Positions 1 through 9,041 of a DNA stretch of 64,000 nucleotides are shown here, one piece after another (position 1 is the first letter of the stretch; the number at the start of each line of letters is the position of its first letter). This DNA comes from Euglena gracilis. Taxonomy: Eukaryota; Euglenida; Euglenophyceae; Euglenales. The stretch spans positions 30,471,778 to 30,535,777 of the forward strand of contig CP154957.1 in NCBI GenBank assembly GCA_039621445.1, given 5' to 3'. A program made the position numbers and the translations under genes. The notes beneath the pieces were generated by a model that worked only from the letters and a program-made list of their open reading frames with translations, was not told the DNA's origin and made no database searches.

Positions 1-107
1 CAGGAGGGGAACCCCAAAATGCAGGCCAACTCTAAACAGGAGGGCTAGCGGGGCGGACTCTTTGCCTGTTACCCGGGCCGCCTTTTCAGTTCAGCCACTC
101 CCCCCTC

Positions 108-371
108 TCACTCCCACCATCCCTGGTGGTGAAGCAGGCGGTCCTTCCGCCTCTTCCGCTTCTCTGTCCCCGTCAGCGGCCTCATCTCCAAAAGCACATC
201 CCACTGTCGAACTTGGGCATCCCGCTCGTACTGCACGGCTAGCCGTCGAAACTCCGCTATGGACTCGTCCACTGCCGCCGGCGGAGCCTCCGCCGTCGAC
301 GACGATGCACTGCTTCCAGCTGGTCCTTCGGTGATGTCCTGGCCAGCCAGTTTGGGCTGACTGCCACTCAT
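108..371 (-). CDS. Unrecognised 87-residue ORF
   Basis: The frame starts at a real ATG (complement of 369-371) and ends in TGA. The first 35 residues are Ser/Ala/Pro-rich. Then comes a charged, probably helical stretch (ESIAEFRRLAVQYERDAQV) and a basic C-terminus (EKRKRRKDRLL). That composition looks more like real protein than the overlapping frames. It could be the C-terminal exon of a gene or a piece of a transposon protein; I do not recognise the family. The DNA upstream on the same strand (396-1260) is coding-like but in other frames, so introns or decay are possible. Confidence 0.35.
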   Translation of the reverse strand: MSGSQPKLAGQDITEGPAGSSASSSTAEAPPAAVDESIAEFRRLAVQYERDAQVRQWDVLLEMRPLTGTEKRKRRKDRLLHHQGWWE

Positions 372-475
372 CCCACAGTGGCATCCAATATCAGCCTAGC
401 AAAATCCATCACACTTCCGTCCTTCCCCCGGAGGGAATCTAATCACCGCCAGGACGGAGAATTCAGGGACCCCAG

Positions 476-620
476 CTGCCGAAGCACGGCTGGAGGTTTG
501 GATCTCCATCGATACATCACCCACGCTGGAGAACTCAGGCACCTCAGCGGCCGCAGCACGAGTGGCGGTTTGGATCTCCATTGGTCCTCGACCCCCAACA
601 GCCGAAGCACTGCTGGGGTG
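476..620 (-). repeat. Imperfect tandem repeat of about 70 bp
   Basis: Two near-identical blocks (479-516 and 549-586, sharing GGTTTGGATCTCCAT) and a third partial block (601-618, sharing GCCGAAGCAC) follow one another. On the minus strand, inside an open frame at 396-995, they read as repeats of MEIQT...RA.AA.VPEFS. The host protein, if any, is unknown. Confidence 0.5.
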
Positions 621-991
621 TGCAGCTGCATGCCCGATGTCGTCATTCCCAATGTCGTCATGTGCAATGCTGCACGTCCCGATAGCGGCCGAATCTCTGC
701 TGGGGGACCCTCTATCGGCGGCCAAAGCACAGCCAGCTTTCTGAATGGCCAAACACTGAGTGGTTGTACAGGGCCGGGTCGTGCCTCCATCACGTCCAAC
801 TTCAGCGTGCCGGGCCAGGGCATCCACCACCTGCCCTGACCTGGCCGCCACTGCATGCACACCTCTGTCATCTGCATCTAAATCAAGGCCAGCCCCAGGA
901 TGCGCCACATGTGCATGCGATACATCTGCACCATGCACCCACGTGCATCTGTGGCATGACACAGACGTACATCTTGAACATGTTGAAGAAG

Positions 992-1231
992 TCAAGCGCC
1001 AGGATGTACCACAGGTGCATGCACCAGTCCAGCATTCTCCGCCATGCCATCTGTCTGGTCGTTACAGCTGAGTTGATTGTGAAACAAGGACGGCGTCGGG
1101 GTGGGGGCTCTTTTCGTAATCCGCAACTTTTCCGCCGCCCGACCCCGGGCCCCCTGTTTTGCTGCCTTCGGCTTCGCCTTGGGTTTTGCCTTTGCCTTGC
1201 GCTTTGCTTTCCATTGGCAGGCAACTTCCAC
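992..1231 (-). other. Lys/Ala-rich open frame, possible exon
   Basis: An open minus-strand frame encodes a strongly basic tract (KAKRKAKAKPKAKPKAAKQ and onward) followed by Pro/Thr. There is no ATG at its start, so it would be an internal exon or part of the same unrecognised minus-strand gene as 108-371. Composition is the only support. Confidence 0.2.
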
Positions 1232-1269
1232 TTCAACTTTTTAAACTTCAAACACAGCACAAAACTAAA

Positions 1270-1570
1270 ATCTCCAAATCCTCATTCAGTCCCATGATCC
1301 AGAAAAACGCCAGGGGGCCACGACCCATGGGCCCAGCAATCAACTCACGAGGTTTGACTGTACATAAAAAAACGAGAATTACAATGTGTAGCGCGCGCGC
1401 TCAGTCCTAATTAACAGGCTTCAGACTGCGCACACCCCCAGTTCAGTCCTTCGCACCTGGTGAAACGGATGTCTTTGGAGAAAAAATCCTTGTCCTGGTG
1501 GGGCCAGCTGTGGTCAAAACCCTTAACTTTTAGCAGGAATAATTCAGGTAAATCATGTCAGGAAACATTG
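1270..1570. other. No gene seen
   Basis: This stretch contains no convincing frame, RNA gene or repeat. A short alternating GC tract (GCGCGCGC) lies near 1390. It separates the undefined left-edge sequences from the first YR retroelement relic. Confidence 0.4.
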
Positions 1571-1573
1571 TCC

Positions 1574-1870
1574 CACTGGAAACCCCACAGCAGCAGGGGT
1601 GCAGGGGTTTTGTGGTGGAAAAAAAGTTTTAGCAATTAGGGCAGTGGAAATTTTTTTGGGATTTTCAGGCCCATTGCCTCAGGTTGGGGATCGGAGAAAG
1701 TGCGAAGAAGGCAATTGAAATTGAAGAAGGCAATTGAAAAAAATTGAAGGAATTGTGCACAGCTTCTCACCACCTCGAGGTGCGGCGTCTGAATGGTGTA
1801 GGAACTCCCGGGAGGCACGACCCGGGAGATTTGGCCGTGAGGGCGAAGCACGAGAAGGTGGTGAGCCCGC
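1574..1870 (+). pseudogene. Relic of DIRS-type tyrosine recombinase C-terminus and right end
   Basis: The start of this segment (TGGAAACCCCACAGCA onward) matches the H-x-x-R region of the intact recombinase at 22947-22990. The next 100 bp follow the intact copy through its W...Y region (GGGCAGTGGAAA versus GGGTCAGTGGAAA). From about 1760 it resembles the right terminal sequence near 23122-23240 (CTCACCACCTCGAGGTGCGG; GGCGAAGCACGAGAAG). Many indels destroy the frame. It is an old copy of the same family lying just outside the younger element. Confidence 0.6.
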
Positions 1871-2039
1871 CTCCCCTACCCGCCCAGAGAGCATACAAAT
1901 CAGAATTGGGGAGGGTGAAACGAACCACGCGTGTCTTAGGCCAGGCGCCTTACATCAAAATTCGGCATAAAGACCAGAAGTTTCACAGGTGGGAGGGTTG
2001 TGTCCATTCCGCAAGGTCCCCAAATCAGTCCCTTTCATT

Positions 2040-2340
2040 TAATGATATCATATGTGGCTGCTATACGTTCATTCGTCGGACTGGGGGCGGCATTCTGATT
2101 TCATTAAAATCTCCCGATAAAGCCATAAGTGCAGACACAATTACTTCTATCGCGAAGGAATTTTTGTCCAAACATGGGGGGTCCCCCAAGGTGTGGGGGG
2201 CCCATTCCACCAGAGGGGAAGGGGTTGGTTTACAAAAAAAAATCCTTTCTCACAAGATGTGTGCGAGATTGGCCAGTGTAAAGGGGTAGAGGCTTTTGTA
2301 GCCTATTATGAAAGACTTTGTTTGGTGCCAAGAGTGTTTT
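2040..2340 (+). pseudogene. Tyrosine-recombinase fragment, second family
   Basis: The plus-strand frame reads a recombinase-like stretch (KAISADTITSIAKEFL) followed by the catalytic box AHSTRGEGV. After a frame change come VEAFVAYYERL, which fits the C-terminal tyrosine box. It differs from the recombinase at 22200-23100, so it is a relic of another DIRS/Ngaro-type element. The frame breaks around 2225-2290 after an A-rich run. Confidence 0.5.
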
Positions 2341-2394
2341 ACAAAGTGCCCCGCCCCCCTAATTTTTGTGCACAACCAGGCCTCACAAGGGCAA

Positions 2395-2540
2395 AGTGCG
2401 GAGCCCGGGGTGACCATTCGGGCTCCGCACTGCGAGATGGTGAGGTCCTGCTTTCCTTGCCGGCTGTTCTGTTCTGGTGTGTTTGTGCGTGCGGGGGGGG
2501 TGCTTCTTACTGCTTTTTGTTGCCGGAGTTGGCTGATTCC
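2395..2540. repeat. Left terminal inverted repeat of the DIRS-like element
   Basis: Positions 2438-2535 are close to the reverse complement of 23440-23545 (shared blocks include GGTCCTGCTTTCCTTGCCGG and GTTGCCGGAGTTGGC). Just outside, 2395-2430 forms a hairpin with 12-bp arms GTGCGGAGCCCG and CGGGCTCCGCAC. The second arm is also the reverse complement of the right-end sequence near 23140. Confidence 0.75.
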
Positions 2541-2547
2541 TAATTCT

Positions 2548-2765
2548 GCCCTTCGACCTCAAGGAGAAAGAATTTTACTGCTACGAGTTCACTTGGAAAA
2601 TATTTACAAGGAGCATTACATTCACCGAAGAACGGCAAATTATCAACTGGTGGATCAAAAGTTTTTGCTGACCTTCGACTTCCAGGAGGAAGAATTCAAC
2701 TCTTCGAGTTCAACTGGAATTATCCCAGAAATATTTCAATTAAGAAGACAGCATCACACTGGACT
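2548..2765 (+). repeat. Two diverged direct repeats in the DIRS leader
   Basis: The block at 2548-2600 (CTTCGACCTCAAGGAGAAAG onward) recurs at 2672-2725 (CTTCGACTTCCAGGAGGAAG onward), each followed by GAGTTCA.CTGG. They lie between the left terminal repeat and the first ATG (2769), in the untranslated leader. Function unknown. Confidence 0.45.
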
Positions 2766-2768
2766 TCC

Positions 2769-4461
2769 ATGAAGAATGATCTGCAAAGAAATTCAAACTG
2801 CCAAGAAGAACTCCAACGAACTTCCAAGAAAACAGCTGGGGAAGGTGGAAACACAGCAGCAGCTGCAGAAGGTGATGAGGCGGCAGCAGCACGTCAGTCC
2901 GTGGCCATCGCAACCCCCCCACTCCCCAGCAATTCAAAGTTTTCAGGATCCCCCACTCAAAATGATGGCCATGGACCATGGACAGCAGTGGTCAGGAAGA
3001 GAAGACAGAGGGGGACTACCATCACAGGTCCAACAGACTCCACCCCTTTTTCCCAGTTCCTCCCCCTCCAGGGGAAAAAGCAAAGGCTATGGCAGCCTCT
3101 CTGGAGATATCAGAAATCCAAAGGATTCAAATCAAACTCAAGGCTCTGGCAGCCATCATTTAACAGGGCCTGGGGCCCAGAATCAAGGCTATGGCAGCCA
3201 GCATTCAAGAGGGCAGTGGGCCCAGTTGCAAGGCTATGGCAGCCTGTATCCCAACCTGGGAAGATCCCACTGGGGGAAGGTATGTCCAACTTACCCCACA
3301 GCTCCCTCAATCAAAAACCCCTCAGGAGCTGCCCATCCAAGCAAGCAGCCCCCCCTTCAGGGGAAGGCCAATGGAGGCCATTATATCCAAGAGGCCAATG
3401 GAGGCCAGAGGGAAAATATCAAGGCCAATGGAGGCCATTTCAATCAAAATCAGGTGGCCATGGGAGGCCAATGCATTCAAGACCACAGCCCTTGGGGGGG
3501 AGGCCCAAGATTGGCTACACCAGGGCCCCCCAGAAGATAATCAGCCCACACCCCCCAGCTGTATATGTACCTCCCCACTGCAGAAACAGACCTTCCCCCA
3601 TCTTTCAAAAACAGGGGGAAAGCCTGTCTTTGAGCAGCCCTATGGCAGGGCCAGAGGTGACCCCAGTGATGGGGCAGCCAGAGAGGACCCCAGTGATGGG
3701 GCAGCCAGAGAGGACCCCGGTGATGGGGCAGCCAGGGGGAAGGACCCCAGTGATGGGGCCTGTGGAATCCCCAGACACATTACATCCAGGGGTGCCCCCT
3801 TACAAAGCCCTGCAGGCCAGTATCCCCCATTGGGAAAAGGCAGGTGCCAGCAGAGAGGTATTAAACCTGATAAGGGAAGGGGTCATGGCAGATCTTCCCC
3901 TCTCCCCTCTAATGTCCTTAAAAGTTCCCTTCAAAGCCCCCCAGGAAGTAATGACTGCCCAAAAAATTCTGAGAGAATACGAATGTGCAGGGGCAACCAG
4001 GCAAATCCCCCCAGAGGAGGCAAAACATTTTGTCCCTTACTTCATAATTTCCAAAAAAGAAGGGGAAAAGACCGAGGAAAGACTAATTTCAGACTGTCGA
4101 CAGTTAAATCACTATTTCACCCCCCAGAAGTTCAGACTGGAACACATGGGAAACATTTTCCCATATCTCAGAAAGGGTTGGTTCTGTGGAAAAATAGATC
4201 TGAAAGATGCTTATTTCCATTTAAAGCTGCACAGCAGCCTGGAAAAGCATGTCTGCATGCAAGTGGGGGGGGAAACGTGGCAATTTCAAGCTGCATGCTT
4301 TGGGTTATGCAGCCTGCCACAAAAGTTTATGACTCTCATGAGAGTCTGGGAAAGGAAATGGAGGAAGGAAGGAAAGGTAGTTTTCATCTACCTAGACGAC
4401 ATTTTGCTGTTGGCCCCCAGCAAAAAGACAGCAGCCCAGCATTTGGCAGACATGAAAAAAG
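2769..4461 (+). CDS. DIRS-like Gag/reverse transcriptase, 5' part (interrupted)
   Basis: The ORF starts at ATG 2769. The first 330 residues are low-complexity and repeat-rich: four copies of RLWQP, three of GQWRP and four of TPVMGQP, as in a Gag-like nucleic-acid-binding region. The RT fingers and palm follow: FIISKK, the KIDLKDAYFH box with the first catalytic Asp, and YLDD at 4389-4400 with the catalytic pair. The protein breaks after MKK at the chromovirus LTR (4462), and the thumb and RNase H resume at 21030 with LLLAGFRINLPKS. The listed frame continues 77 nt into the LTR, which is not part of the gene. Confidence 0.8.
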
Positions 4462-4773
4462 TGTGTACCAGGCGTATGCTTCTGTCCCCTTCCGTTGAGG
4501 AAGTTAGGATGGAAGCAGATCCTATTAGGATCTCCTAATGGGTGCCCCTTCTCTCTCCACAGGTGGTATTCTTATTCTTCTTATACCTTTTCCTTCCTTT
4601 TCCTTGGACCGGACTTGGATTTCCAGTCCGTCCTCCCTGCATTGCTCCGTGCTTTGCTTCTTGGGAAGTGGGAAAAGGGTTTTTACTGTTACTCTGATTT
4701 TCAGTTCCCAAGTAGGTGCGCCAAGGCGAAAGCGAAGGCTTTTGGGAAAGGGGAATTGGGAATCAGACGTACA
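4462..4773 (+). repeat. 5' LTR
   Basis: Line-by-line comparison shows no difference from 20718-21029; identity actually runs to 4776/21032 by sharing CTT. The LTR begins TGTGTACC and ends GACGTACA, giving the TG...CA ends with short inverted complementarity (TGTAC/GTACA). Identical LTRs are equal at insertion and diverge later, so the insertion is probably recent or the LTRs were gene-converted. Confidence 0.9.
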
Positions 4774-4775
4774 CT

Positions 4776-4800
4776 TGGTAGCAGATTAGGTTACGATCCT
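4776..4800 (+). promoter_or_regulatory. Primer-binding site 1 (initiator Met tRNA)
   Basis: Two bases after the LTR end, TGGTAGCAGA is complementary to the 3' end of eukaryotic initiator methionine tRNA (…TCTGCTACCA), and the following GGTTACGATCC loosely matches the T-arm. This is the standard place for minus-strand priming in Ty3/gypsy elements. Confidence 0.75.
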
Positions 4801-4850
4801 ACACATACAGCCCATACAGAAAAAAAAAAAACGCTATCAAGTATTACACT

Positions 4851-4875
4851 TGGTAGCAGATTGGTTCGATCCTAC
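4851..4875 (+). promoter_or_regulatory. Primer-binding site 2 (duplicate)
   Basis: ACACTTGGTAGCAGATT recurs 75 bp downstream of site 1, followed by GGTTCGATCC. That fits the initiator tRNA T-arm complement (GGTTTCGATCC) better than site 1 does. Between them lies an A12 run. Either site could prime; which one is used cannot be told from sequence. Confidence 0.65.
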
Positions 4876-5064
4876 GCTGACTGGCAGCGGAGAGCCCCTG
4901 CACCGTTATTACACGGTCGCAGCGTCAGCTCCCGGCTTCTAGTCAACGTCTAAGCAGACGAGCAGGCTCCGGAAGGTTCTGTACGGTATTACCCGTTACA
5001 GCCCCTCTGGTGCCAGCACAACTGCTTAGTTTTGTGGGTTTTTGCTGCTTTTGTCACCAGAAAG
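4876..5064 (+). other. Chromovirus leader with small hairpins
   Basis: Untranslated leader between the second primer site and the likely Gag ATG at 5065. It contains two hairpins with the same loop word: ACCGT/ACGGT around TATTAC (4902-4917) and ACGG/CCGT around TATTAC (4983-4996). Packaging or dimerisation signals are normally found in this position, but nothing here proves that role. Confidence 0.4.
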
Positions 5065-7368
5065 ATGCAAAGCACAGGCCCCAACCATCAATTCAACTAT
5101 GCCTTATTACAGGCATCCTTGCAAGACATTGACCAAGAAAATGGGGATTGGAAGCTTTTATGTGAAAGTGCTTCCAGTTCCCACGCCGATGAGGCACAAT
5201 TGATTCAATTGTCACAATTGCAACACTTGTCATCATTGACAGTGGTCGGCGATGAGCCTTCCACATCATTGGCTTCAGAGGCTAATGCGGCCTCTTCCGC
5301 ACTCACCTTGCCACAACGGGGGTATTCGCCTCTGTCTGCGGCAATGGTGCAGCTGCACACACCGGAGAGACCCGTGGTGATTCCGCCACCGGGCTTCTCT
5401 GGTGATGGTGGGTTGGAAACCCCGTGTTTCTTTCAACCACCACCCGCTCTTCCACCGGCAAGCCCTTACAGAGCTTTGCCACCACCACCCGATATCGGGT
5501 GCTATCCCGTACTACCTTGGCAACCGGAGACTCGCCTCGTGGTGCCGGAATTCTCCGGTACATCCCAACCCATGGATGACTATGGGAAGGGCACTGGTGA
5601 GCTCCTCACTGCTGAGGATGTGCAGGATATTGTTGCTCGGCTTCCAGGGGATCACCCCCTTGTGAGGCAGTTCAACCATGTGCAACAATGCGTTGCAGAG
5701 TGTGCAACCGCATTGAACAAAGTGCTTCAGTTTGATGAGGACAACCAGAAACATGTCTTCACCAAGCTGGAACACTGCTGGAATTACTTGCAGGAAGTTG
5801 GCAGATATTGCCAGAGGAACTTCGAAAGTGCGGGTATTGACCTTGCAAACTTTCGGGAAACCTTTGACAGAATATGCCAACAGCTCCCGCAAAACTTCCG
5901 GCAAATTAGTGAATGCATGCATGAAGCGGAAACGCGGAATGACTCCAAGTTTCTGCACTTGCATGGCTCACTACAACAGTTATCGGGACAAATGGAGTCC
6001 TGTTCATCTGCGTTGTTGCATCTGCAACAACAGTTGCATGCACGAGATTCCTCGTCTGCAACATCCAGCAGTGGTGGATTTGTGTCTATGGACCATTTCA
6101 CCACATTGTCCGCAACTTTCCATGAATCGCAACACCGCATTATGCAGTTGTGCGATGAAACGGAAAAGTTTCGGCAATTCCAGTCACAAGCCAACGAGAA
6201 TTTTGCTCCCCACACGTATGTGCGGCAGTTGGAGGAGCGACTTTCCCGTTTGGAGCAGAAAACCTGCTATTGTGACGCGAATCGGGTTGGATTATCCAAT
6301 CTGAGCGCGAAAGTCGCAGAAATGGCACAACGGCAGGATTCCCTGCAGTTGCAGTTGCAATCCGACATTGGCGGGATTAACTCGGCCATTGCGGGTTTGC
6401 AACAAAGCTATTCCGCACTTTCCCACCGAGTTCCGGACATTAGCGGTATTCAGACTGCTATTGGGGAACTCCAGACCCGGTATGCATCGGTGTCTACCAA
6501 AATAACGGAAATGCAGTCTCTACCTGCAGGTTCCAGTTCTCGGATTACCGAGAACCCTGATTTCCAGGCATTTTATGACAAAATGCTCACTAACAATCAG
6601 GAAACCTTGCAAGATTTCTGCAACAGCCTATTACGGCTTGAGGAATCGGTGAATCGGAATGCCCGATCCACGCAAAGTGAGATTACCAGGTTGGATGAGC
6701 GAATTTCCGCGTTGTTGGATAACCCACAACCTGGAAATTTGCCCATGGGTACCACAACCGTGTTGTCGGATAACCCTGCACCGGTTGCACCCACCACCAC
6801 ACCAACCAAGGTGACATCACCTTTGCAGATTCTCTCAAATGCTGTAAAAGCATTAATGGGACAACTCCAATTATTGGATAAGTCTCACGGGAAACTTGTC
6901 CAAGATGTTACCGGAATTCCGAAAGGATTCCGCACTTGGATGACTTTTCCCGTTACCGCAAGCGTATTCGCGCTTTGGAGGATGAAGTTGACCGTATTTG
7001 CGGCCAACTCCAACTCGTTGAGCATTTGGAGCAAAGTGTGCATGACTTGTCTGTGGGTTTGGATAATGTGTCCAACCAACAGCGGGTTTCACACCGCAAT
7101 TCGGCAGTATGCATTGCCGAAGATGCGCCAAATGTTCCAGATTCGCGTTTCCACAACCCGAATCTGGGTGCACATGCACCACCACCACCCGTGTCCCGAG
7201 TGTCACAATCCGCGATTCCGCGAATTGTGCCACCATTGGCCTTGCCCACAACTCAAAACCAGTTTTCGGATGAATTTCCCATTACGGGAACCGAATTTTC
7301 GGAAAACACGGCGATTCCGCCAAGTCTCCACCAAGAAATCCATCATTCCATGCTTGTGCGTGGAATGA
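5065..7368 (+). CDS. Chromovirus Gag, N-terminal coiled-coil part
   Basis: Frame 1. The first ATG is at 5065; the open frame begins upstream at a non-ATG codon. About 600 residues follow. The N-terminus is Ser/Pro-rich, and from about residue 200 there are long Gln/Leu/Glu-rich segments with heptad-like spacing (LQLQSDIGGINSAIAGLQQ and similar), suggesting extended coiled coils. The meaningful sequence in this frame ends near 6930. From there the frame starting near 6936 continues the coiled coil (LDDFSRYRKRIRALEDEVD), so 6930-7368 in this frame is probably shadow. The N-terminus is much longer than in ordinary Ty3/gypsy Gag. Confidence 0.65.
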   Translation: MQSTGPNHQFNYALLQASLQDIDQENGDWKLLCESASSSHADEAQLIQLSQLQHLSSLTVVGDEPSTSLASEANAASSALTLPQRGYSPLSAAMVQLHTPERPVVIPPPGFSGDGGLETPCFFQPPPALPPASPYRALPPPPDIGCYPVLPWQPETRLVVPEFSGTSQPMDDYGKGTGELLTAEDVQDIVARLPGDHPLVRQFNHVQQCVAECATALNKVLQFDEDNQKHVFTKLEHCWNYLQEVGRYCQRNFESAGIDLANFRETFDRICQQLPQNFRQISECMHEAETRNDSKFLHLHGSLQQLSGQMESCSSALLHLQQQLHARDSSSATSSSGGFVSMDHFTTLSATFHESQHRIMQLCDETEKFRQFQSQANENFAPHTYVRQLEERLSRLEQKTCYCDANRVGLSNLSAKVAEMAQRQDSLQLQLQSDIGGINSAIAGLQQSYSALSHRVPDISGIQTAIGELQTRYASVSTKITEMQSLPAGSSSRITENPDFQAFYDKMLTNNQETLQDFCNSLLRLEESVNRNARSTQSEITRLDERISALLDNPQPGNLPMGTTTVLSDNPAPVAPTTTPTKVTSPLQILSNAVKALMGQLQLLDKSHGKLVQDVTGIPKGFRTWMTFPVTASVFALWRMKLTVFAANSNSLSIWSKVCMTCLWVWIMCPTNSGFHTAIRQYALPKMRQMFQIRVSTTRIWVHMHHHHPCPECHNPRFRELCHHWPCPQLKTSFRMNFPLREPNFRKTRRFRQVSTKKSIIPCLCVE

Positions 7369-9041
7369 GCCAAACCCGTACACCGGGAGTGGGTCACATG
7401 TTGCATGCGCGACATATTCCCACACCGGAGTGTCCCCCTATTACGGGTGACCAACAGGGTTTGCGACCGGATTTCCGGTACCAGGATTCACCTTCACCAG
7501 AAATTTCGCGATTCCGACAAGAATCCGGAAAGGATACGCTTGGTGCTCGAGCGTACCCGGGCCCGAATCCACGGAATACCACCGAGGGCCAACGGGTTTT
7601 TCAGAAAGACTTCAAGGGCACCATCGCAATCGCGAATAAGGTGAAACCCCAATGGGACGGTGATCCAACCACATGGAGACAGTTTTTCCGGGACTGGGAG
7701 TACTACTGGGCATTGAAAGGGCCAACCCAGGACACAAACCCGGAGGTGATCAAGATGGAATTCATCGATTGCCTCCCTAGGGATGAAAAGGAGCGCGCGC
7801 GACAACTCGTCATTCGCTACCGCGTTTCCTTTGATGACCTGGTGGAGCAATACGCTTCCACCAGTTCAAGTTTGGTCGCTAGGATTACCCTGGAGACCAA
7901 GTGGCGGCAATGCGCCCCACCCGATCGCAAATGGAAGTCCATTGACCTTTGGTATGCCAAATGGTTAGGACTTGCCGCTGAAGTGGATGAACTCAGTGAA
8001 AAGCAAATGCGCGAACAGTTTGACGCTGTTCTCATGCATTTCACGCCTAGCCTCATCAAGGATATCCATCGTGAGGAGTTGGCGGGTAATGCAATGACTC
8101 TTGACCAACGCTGGAACTACGTTTCCAAGCAATTGAAGCTATCACAGCTTCTTGGTCAGATTCAGTCCGCGTATACCGCACACCCAACCGCTGGATTACC
8201 GGCTGGTTCGGTGAACGCATTGCAAAAATCACCGTTTTCACCCACTTCACCAACCACGGGATCGAAAACGCGATACCCGCGTTCTTCGGACCAAGCCACG
8301 GATAAAGTGTGCTTTTTGTGCAACAAACCGGGACATATGTCTCGGGAGTGCCCTAATCCTGAAGCGCGAAAGCGTATTCAGAGTCCGCGAGGCTCGACCT
8401 CATCACGAGGTTCGGGTTCCTCCGCGTTTTCACGCCAATCGGGCAATTCACGGTCATCGGGTCCCCGTTCCGGTGGTATTAGCCCCCGGATCCCGTTCCG
8501 CGATGAGCGGAAACACGGTACCCCTCGGGGTAGGTCACCCGGTGCCCCGGCCAAGAAGCGTGATTCTCATCGCGAGACATCGCGATCGCGTTCGCGAAGC
8601 GGATCATCTTCTTCGCGATCCTCATCGGGAAAACCCCGATACACCGGTCATGGTCGACGGGATACCCGGTCACCACGACGGTTTGACGGGAAATCGGGAA
8701 ACCGATCCCCCCGTTATCCAGATTCGCGACACAAATCTCGGTGTTCGCTTTGTGGATCGAGTGATCACCACTCATCCAAATGTCCGCGTTCTCGTTCTCC
8801 CCGCCCTGGCCAACGTCATCGCGGTATGAATCGCGGTGACAAGGGTCACTCCTCCAACCGCCATAAAGTCGGTTTCAAGATATCTTGTTTGGAGGATGAC
8901 ACCCCGGCTTCGGGCAGGGAGGGGGATGAGACCACGGATACCGATTTCGACGAGGCCCGCATGGCGGTGCGCACGTTGAAATCAGTTTATACCTCTAAAA
9001 GGCCCATAGCCGGCTATTCGGCCGGTTCGGACCTGGAGTAG
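6936..9041 (+). CDS. Chromovirus Gag, capsid-like region and two zinc knuckles
   Basis: Frame 3, opening at a TTG inside the previous ORF, so it is likely reached by a frame change from the N-terminal part rather than by its own start. A capsid-like segment (WDGDPTTWRQFFRDWEYYW) is followed by a CX2CX4HX4C knuckle at 8310-8353, a long Arg/Ser-rich spacer, and a second CX2CX4HX4C knuckle at 8742-8783. Such knuckles bind the genomic RNA in retroelement Gag. It ends at TAG 9039-9041, and the same frame stays open into protease. Confidence 0.8.
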   Translation: MDDFSRYRKRIRALEDEVDRICGQLQLVEHLEQSVHDLSVGLDNVSNQQRVSHRNSAVCIAEDAPNVPDSRFHNPNLGAHAPPPPVSRVSQSAIPRIVPPLALPTTQNQFSDEFPITGTEFSENTAIPPSLHQEIHHSMLVRGMSQTRTPGVGHMLHARHIPTPECPPITGDQQGLRPDFRYQDSPSPEISRFRQESGKDTLGARAYPGPNPRNTTEGQRVFQKDFKGTIAIANKVKPQWDGDPTTWRQFFRDWEYYWALKGPTQDTNPEVIKMEFIDCLPRDEKERARQLVIRYRVSFDDLVEQYASTSSSLVARITLETKWRQCAPPDRKWKSIDLWYAKWLGLAAEVDELSEKQMREQFDAVLMHFTPSLIKDIHREELAGNAMTLDQRWNYVSKQLKLSQLLGQIQSAYTAHPTAGLPAGSVNALQKSPFSPTSPTTGSKTRYPRSSDQATDKVCFLCNKPGHMSRECPNPEARKRIQSPRGSTSSRGSGSSAFSRQSGNSRSSGPRSGGISPRIPFRDERKHGTPRGRSPGAPAKKRDSHRETSRSRSRSGSSSSRSSSGKPRYTGHGRRDTRSPRRFDGKSGNRSPRYPDSRHKSRCSLCGSSDHHSSKCPRSRSPRPGQRHRGMNRGDKGHSSNRHKVGFKISCLEDDTPASGREGDETTDTDFDEARMAVRTLKSVYTSKRPIAGYSAGSDLE

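Noticed and set aside
4462-4776. 315-bp direct repeat flanking the insert read as a giant target-site duplication
   Set aside because: It starts TG, ends CA, is followed by a tRNA primer site on the left and preceded by a polypurine tract on the right, so it is the LTR itself.
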